From contig NC_084706.1 of the NCBI RefSeq assembly GCF_033807575.1, positions 28,379,204 to 28,443,203 of the forward strand: a stretch of DNA of 64,000 nucleotides, read 5' to 3'. The position numbers and the translations under genes were made by a program. Shown piece by piece: positions 59,965 to 64,000 of this stretch. Origin of the DNA: Cydia pomonella. Taxonomy: Eukaryota > Arthropoda > Insecta > Lepidoptera > Tortricidae. Within the stretch, counting starts at the first letter, position 1, and every line of letters begins with the position of its first letter. The notes beneath the pieces were generated by a model. It saw only the letters and a program-made list of their open reading frames with translations, ran no database searches and was not told where the DNA came from.

Positions 59965-62946
59965 ATGTCAAATATTATAGACAAAAATATATTACCGATT
60001 ATTTCACAATCAACGCTTGTTCCCCTGACTCTGAAAACCGAGTACAAGATGGTTCTTTTTTTCGTCCCAATAAATGATACGTTTCCGCAGTTTAGAGTAA
60101 TGCACCAAAATATTGCTAGTATCTTAGCAAAAAAACATAATTTAGAATTTGCAATTAATGAATTATCTAAAGAAAATAGAGATCCAGATATAATATGTCT
60201 TTCGGAAACATTTATTAAGACCGGGAACGAAGCTAATATTAAGGTGCATAATTACAAACTGGCGGCAGCCTATTCGAGGGAAAAAAATAGAGGAGGAGTA
60301 TGTGTATTAGTAAAGTTAGGAAGTTATTTTAAGGAAATGGTGACACTTAAAAAAATGGCTCTGGTTAATACATTTGAATGTTGTGGCATAGAGATTCCGA
60401 AACACAATCTTGTTGTATTATGTCTCTACAGAACCCCAAACTCAGCACCAAGCGTATTTCTAGATAAATTAGAATCTCTTTTACATATATTGTGTAAAAA
60501 GTATAAAAATATAGTTGTCTGCGGGGACTTCAATATAAACACATTATTAATAACCAGCTATAGTAAAAGACTCATAGATATAACGAAAAACTACAATCTA
60601 ACTTTACACATGTTAAAACCGACAAGAGGCAAGACATGCATCGATCACATCCTAAGCAATGTAAGGGGTGCCTCGGCATCTATATTACCGCTAGGACTTT
60701 CGGACCATGACACAGCCCAAATGTTAAGTTTCAAAGTCAAATCAAAAGATAATGCTCCTAAGCACTACTATAAAATTAAAAGAGATTACTGTCTTGAAAA
60801 TATTAATAAATTTGAAGAATGTTTAAAATGTCTATCTTTTTCTGAGACATATTCGGGTACTGACTTCAATACTGCTTTTAATCAATTCCACAATCTATTT
60901 ATGTTGTTTTATAAACTTTGTTTTCCGTTGTCACGTTTAAAAATTTGTAATCCTAACTATCGCACTCCGAAGTGGCTGACAAACGGTGTAAAAATTAGCT
61001 GTAAAAGAAAAAGGCAACTGCGATTTATGTACTATCGAGATAAAAAAACGGAACAGAAAAGAAATCACTACTATAAATATACAAAACTATTGAAAAAATG
61101 TATTGATAAAGCACAAAAAATTAGTAATAGCAAATACCTCATTTATAGTAAAAATAAGTGTAGAGCATCATGGCAAATAATAAAAAGAGAAACTGAAGAC
61201 TTTAGATTACCTCAATATATTGATAAAATAATTGTCAATGACAAAGTTATATCTAACCCAGCTGATATAGCATTAAACTTCAATAGATATTACATTGATA
61301 TAACACATACTAGACGCTGTTCTAATATAAATCGCAGTCGCTTACAGATAAAAACATATCAAAACAGTATTTTTTTAAATCCGGTTTCTGAAAGCGAAAT
61401 GAATAAAATAATTACGTCATTAAATGACACAAAGGCCGTCGGATATGATGAAATCAGCACAACTATTATAAAAAAATGCAGAAGGCACCTTATTCCTGTT
61501 CTGACCTTTCTTACTAATTGGTCATTAGAATGCGGACAGTTCCCAGAAGTCTTGAAGTCATCTATAATAAAACCACTTTATAAAAAAAATAACCGAATGC
61601 ATATGGAAAATTATCGACCCATAACACTAGTGCCGATCTTCTCTAAAATATTTGAAAAGTGTATGCACACTCGGTTGACGGAATACTTTGACAAGTTTAA
61701 CGTGATTAAACTTGAACAAAACGGATTCTAAAAGAACAAATCGACGACATTAGCAGGGTTTAATTTGGTCCATTATATTTCTAAAAGCTTAGATGAGTCG
61801 AACCGCACAACAGCGGTCTTTATAGATATGACTAAAGCGTTTGACTTTGTTAATCATTCAATTCTATTGCAAAAATTAGAACTGTACGGAATTAGAGGAC
61901 CTGCTCTAGCTTGGTTAAAAACATATCTAGAAAACCGAACCCAATGCGTTGAAATAACTAGTAATAAACAAAACGAGGAAACTGTACATCGATCAGAATT
62001 TACACTCAACGAATATGGCGTTCCTCAAGGAAGTGTATTGGGCCCCCTGTTATTCAACATCTACATAAATGAATTGCCTGACGTGGTTCCATGCAAATCA
62101 GTTCTATTCGCAGATGATATCTCAATAATCATTACCGCAGAAAAAAATGAAATAAACGATGAATATAATAGTAAAATAAACAAAATTCTGGAATCATTAT
62201 TTAATTGGTTAAAACAACAAAATTTAGAAATTAACATAAGTAAAACTAATGCCGTACAATTTTATGTAAAAAAAGGAATAAATAATGAATTAAATTTGAA
62301 TTATGATCAAGAAATAATTAATGAAGTGAATGGCGTTACATTTTTAGGTTTAAAACTTGATTCCTCTTTAAATTGGGATTCTCAAATTGAAAGCGTTTGT
62401 AGCAAAGTCCATAGATTTGTGTATGTGTTAAGTAGGTTAAGACGCACTGCCACCATGGAAGCGACTTTGGCTGCTTACCATGGTTATGTTAGCTCTCAAC
62501 TAAGATATGGACTTATTCTGTGGGGTAACTGTACAAACTTTGAAAGGGCGTTCATAGCCCAAAAGAAATGTGTGAGGGCAATATTTGGTGTGGCCCCAGA
62601 CGAATCATGTAAACCCATTTTTATAAAACTAAATATATTACCCCTGCCTTGTTTATATATTTTAGAGGTTTGCGTCTTTGTTAAAAAACACATGTATCTT
62701 TTTAAGACGGCTAAAGAAGTATACCCTCGAAACACTAGAAACCCCGAAAGACTGGCACACGATTACATTCCAAGGACTTCATTTTTCTCAAAGCAGTGCT
62801 ATATAATGTGTATAAAATTTTTTAACAAGTTGCCGCCAGAAATTCAACGGCTACCTTTTAATAGCTTTCGAAAAAATGTAGCAGAACTGTTGCGGAAAAA
62901 ACAGTACTATAATGTAGGGACGTTTCTTTTAGACAACATAAATTAA
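59965..62946 (+). pseudogene. LINE ORF2 (endonuclease-RT) with one in-frame stop
   Basis: 994 codons in one frame, interrupted only by TAA at 61729-61731 (codon 589). The endonuclease is complete: N49 in MHQNIAS, E81 in CLSETF, CGDFNIN with D188/N190, CIDHILSN, and SDHD with D247/H248. RT: YRPITLVPIFSKIFEK, then NGF-stop-KNKSTTLAG, FIDMTKAFDFVNHSIL, YGVPQGSVLGPLLFNIYIN, FADD at 715-718, and FLGLKLDSSLNWDSQIE. C-terminus: KFFNKLPPEIQRLPFNSFRK. The stop lies between the first RT motif and the palm, so no catalytic RT would be made without readthrough. It starts 42 bases after ORF1; the mechanism of ORF2 translation is not visible. Confidence 0.9.
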
Positions 62947-63300
62947 AGTAAATCTAATAAAAATTGACATCAAATTATTGTTTCTAGTTATTAGTTTATT
63001 ATTTATATTTGACATTACATTTCAATTAAAATTTTATATGGTTATGCACCCCCTTCTTTATTTTATTTTTTAATTCGTGTTGAAGGCGTTGTAAATTATT
63101 TATTAAATTATGTTGTTGTTTTAGGTATAATTGTAAATAAAATTGTTATTTTATAAAATATTTCATATTTAGGCTAGTTAGTAAGATTTGCATGCTGTGT
63201 ATGGACGGCTAAGAGGATGGACTTGCTTGAAAATATAATGTACCAACTATTGTAACTCCTTTTTTCGCAAATAAATTATTATGAATTATGAATTATGAAT

Positions 63301-63398
63301 TACCCGAGCAAGCGAAAGACTCCAAAATTGAACCAAATAGTGGAATCTTCAGCTATGCGAGGGTTGCAAGGAACGAACGTTAAACAAATTTTGCCTCC
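63301..63398. repeat. Right part of the split MITE
   Basis: TACCCGAGCAAGCGAAAGAC through GTTAAACAAATTTTGCCTCC; partner of 58096-58139. Confidence 0.8.
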
Positions 63399-63742
63399 GA
63401 AACACAACTTCACCACACCAACGCGAGGAACATGCTATCTGTAAAACCAATCCAAATGAACGTTATTAAAAATATTTATCATTTAAACATGAATTCTACC
63501 AGCCAACATAAGGAAACAACTAAAATTTTACATCAGATTATTTTGCCACACATGTGGATAAAATTCAACTTTCTGATCAGTTTTTGAACAATCGACTCTT
63601 TAGCAGTTGGTGTGGTGAAAATAAAGAATAATATTTTTAGGGCAACCTTACCTATTACACATATCGAAGGTCCCAAACTAAGCAAAGCGTTACGTAATCA
63701 TTTGCTAAAACAAGAGTTCAAATAATATTCATCAAAGTTATA
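63399..63742. other. No recognised feature
   Basis: AT-rich spacer. Confidence 0.35.
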
Positions 63743-64000
63743 CACCGTGTTTTTTTCGATTTGCGTTAATTTCAAGGGTGCATTCCTAAGCTTAAATTAA
63801 GTACCTTTCTCAAAGACACCGGTATTCTAATTAACTCCATTTCGGAGATAATCAATATTTTATTTTTATCTTATAAAGCCCTTACGAGTGTGTACACTTA
63901 TCTTAGGGCCCGTTCACATATTGATTAGTGTTTAGTACGGTTTAATACATTTGCTACTAAACGTAAGTACTATCTCGGACGATCGATGTTCGAAATGACA
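63743..64000. mobile_element. MITE, CACCGTG termini, copy 3 (cut by window end)
   Basis: CACCGTGTTTTTTTCGATTT, TGCATTCCTAAGCTTAAAT and ATCTCGGACGATCGATGTTC, matching 51038-51503. TA precedes it. The right end is outside the window. Confidence 0.8.

Larger units (their letters stand above)
58140..63300 (+). mobile_element. Nearly complete CR1-like LINE
   Basis: About 5.16 kb: 5' UTR (58140-58617), ORF1 (58618-59922), a 42-base gap, ORF2 (59965-62946 with one stop), 3' UTR (62947-63280) and a tail of ATGAATT units (63280-63300). CR1-group LINEs typically end in short tandem repeats rather than poly(A). Its limits are fixed by the split MITE around it and a 4-base TACC duplication. One premature stop is the only obvious defect, so insertion was recent. 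Confidence 0.85.

Noticed and set aside
1..64000. CRISPR arrays or bacterial operons
   Set aside because: No spaced direct-repeat arrays or clustered prokaryotic genes; sequence is insect-like.
1..64000. Endogenous virus or LTR retrotransposon internal region
   Set aside because: No gag, protease, integrase, envelope or other viral motifs were seen; all RT sequences are of the non-LTR type.

Overview
This window reads as nuclear DNA from a moth or butterfly. It is AT-rich, has no bacterial-style operons, and is packed with interspersed repeats I recognise as typical of Lepidoptera: tRNA-derived SINEs, LINE tails carrying a hairpin, 'GTGCGAGTCGGACTCG' repeats, and many families of MITE. I found no convincing host protein-coding gene. 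It is best described as intergenic or large-intron sequence made of transposable elements of several ages, often inserted into one another. Family names below come from motifs and memory; no database search was run.

Layout. 1-13 kb: scattered MITEs, a SINE, a short retroposon (2.4-3.0 kb), a 'GTGCGAG' repeat (4.3 kb) and C-terminal LINE remnants (5.8, 7.1, 8.2 kb). 13-24 kb: a SINE broken by a retroposon (14.9-15.5 kb), several palindromic MITEs, a young SINE with a 17-bp target-site duplication (18.7 kb), a 343-bp foldback MITE (20.4 kb) and a hAT element with a perfect 8-bp target-site duplication and a transposase C-terminal fragment (22.27-23.17 kb). 24-40 kb: decayed LINE and SINE pieces and a tandem segmental duplication (28.5-31.85 kb) whose second copy lacks about 1 kb and also lacks a 224-bp insertion.

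40-45 kb: three different LINE C-terminal tails around one MITE that has been broken twice, then a 5'-truncated LINE with a long open endonuclease/reverse-transcriptase (RT) frame (41.6-44.5 kb), itself inserted into a MITE. 45-58 kb: nested MITEs, LINE 3' ends and a LINE RT fragment (49.5-50.6 kb). 58.1-63.3 kb: a nearly complete CR1-like LINE with ORF1 (PHD finger, coiled coil, SGNH-like domain) and ORF2 (endonuclease and RT, one in-frame stop). It sits inside a small MITE whose two halves can still be matched.

How the parts relate: the LINEs would supply RT for their own copying and probably for the SINEs and short retroposons; the hAT fragment and the TA- or TTAA-flanked MITEs would depend on transposases encoded elsewhere. 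The most informative signals are (i) a LINE 3'-tail hairpin whose stem changes by compensatory substitution between copies, (ii) filled/empty insertion-site pairs within the window, and (iii) several nested insertions that give relative ages.
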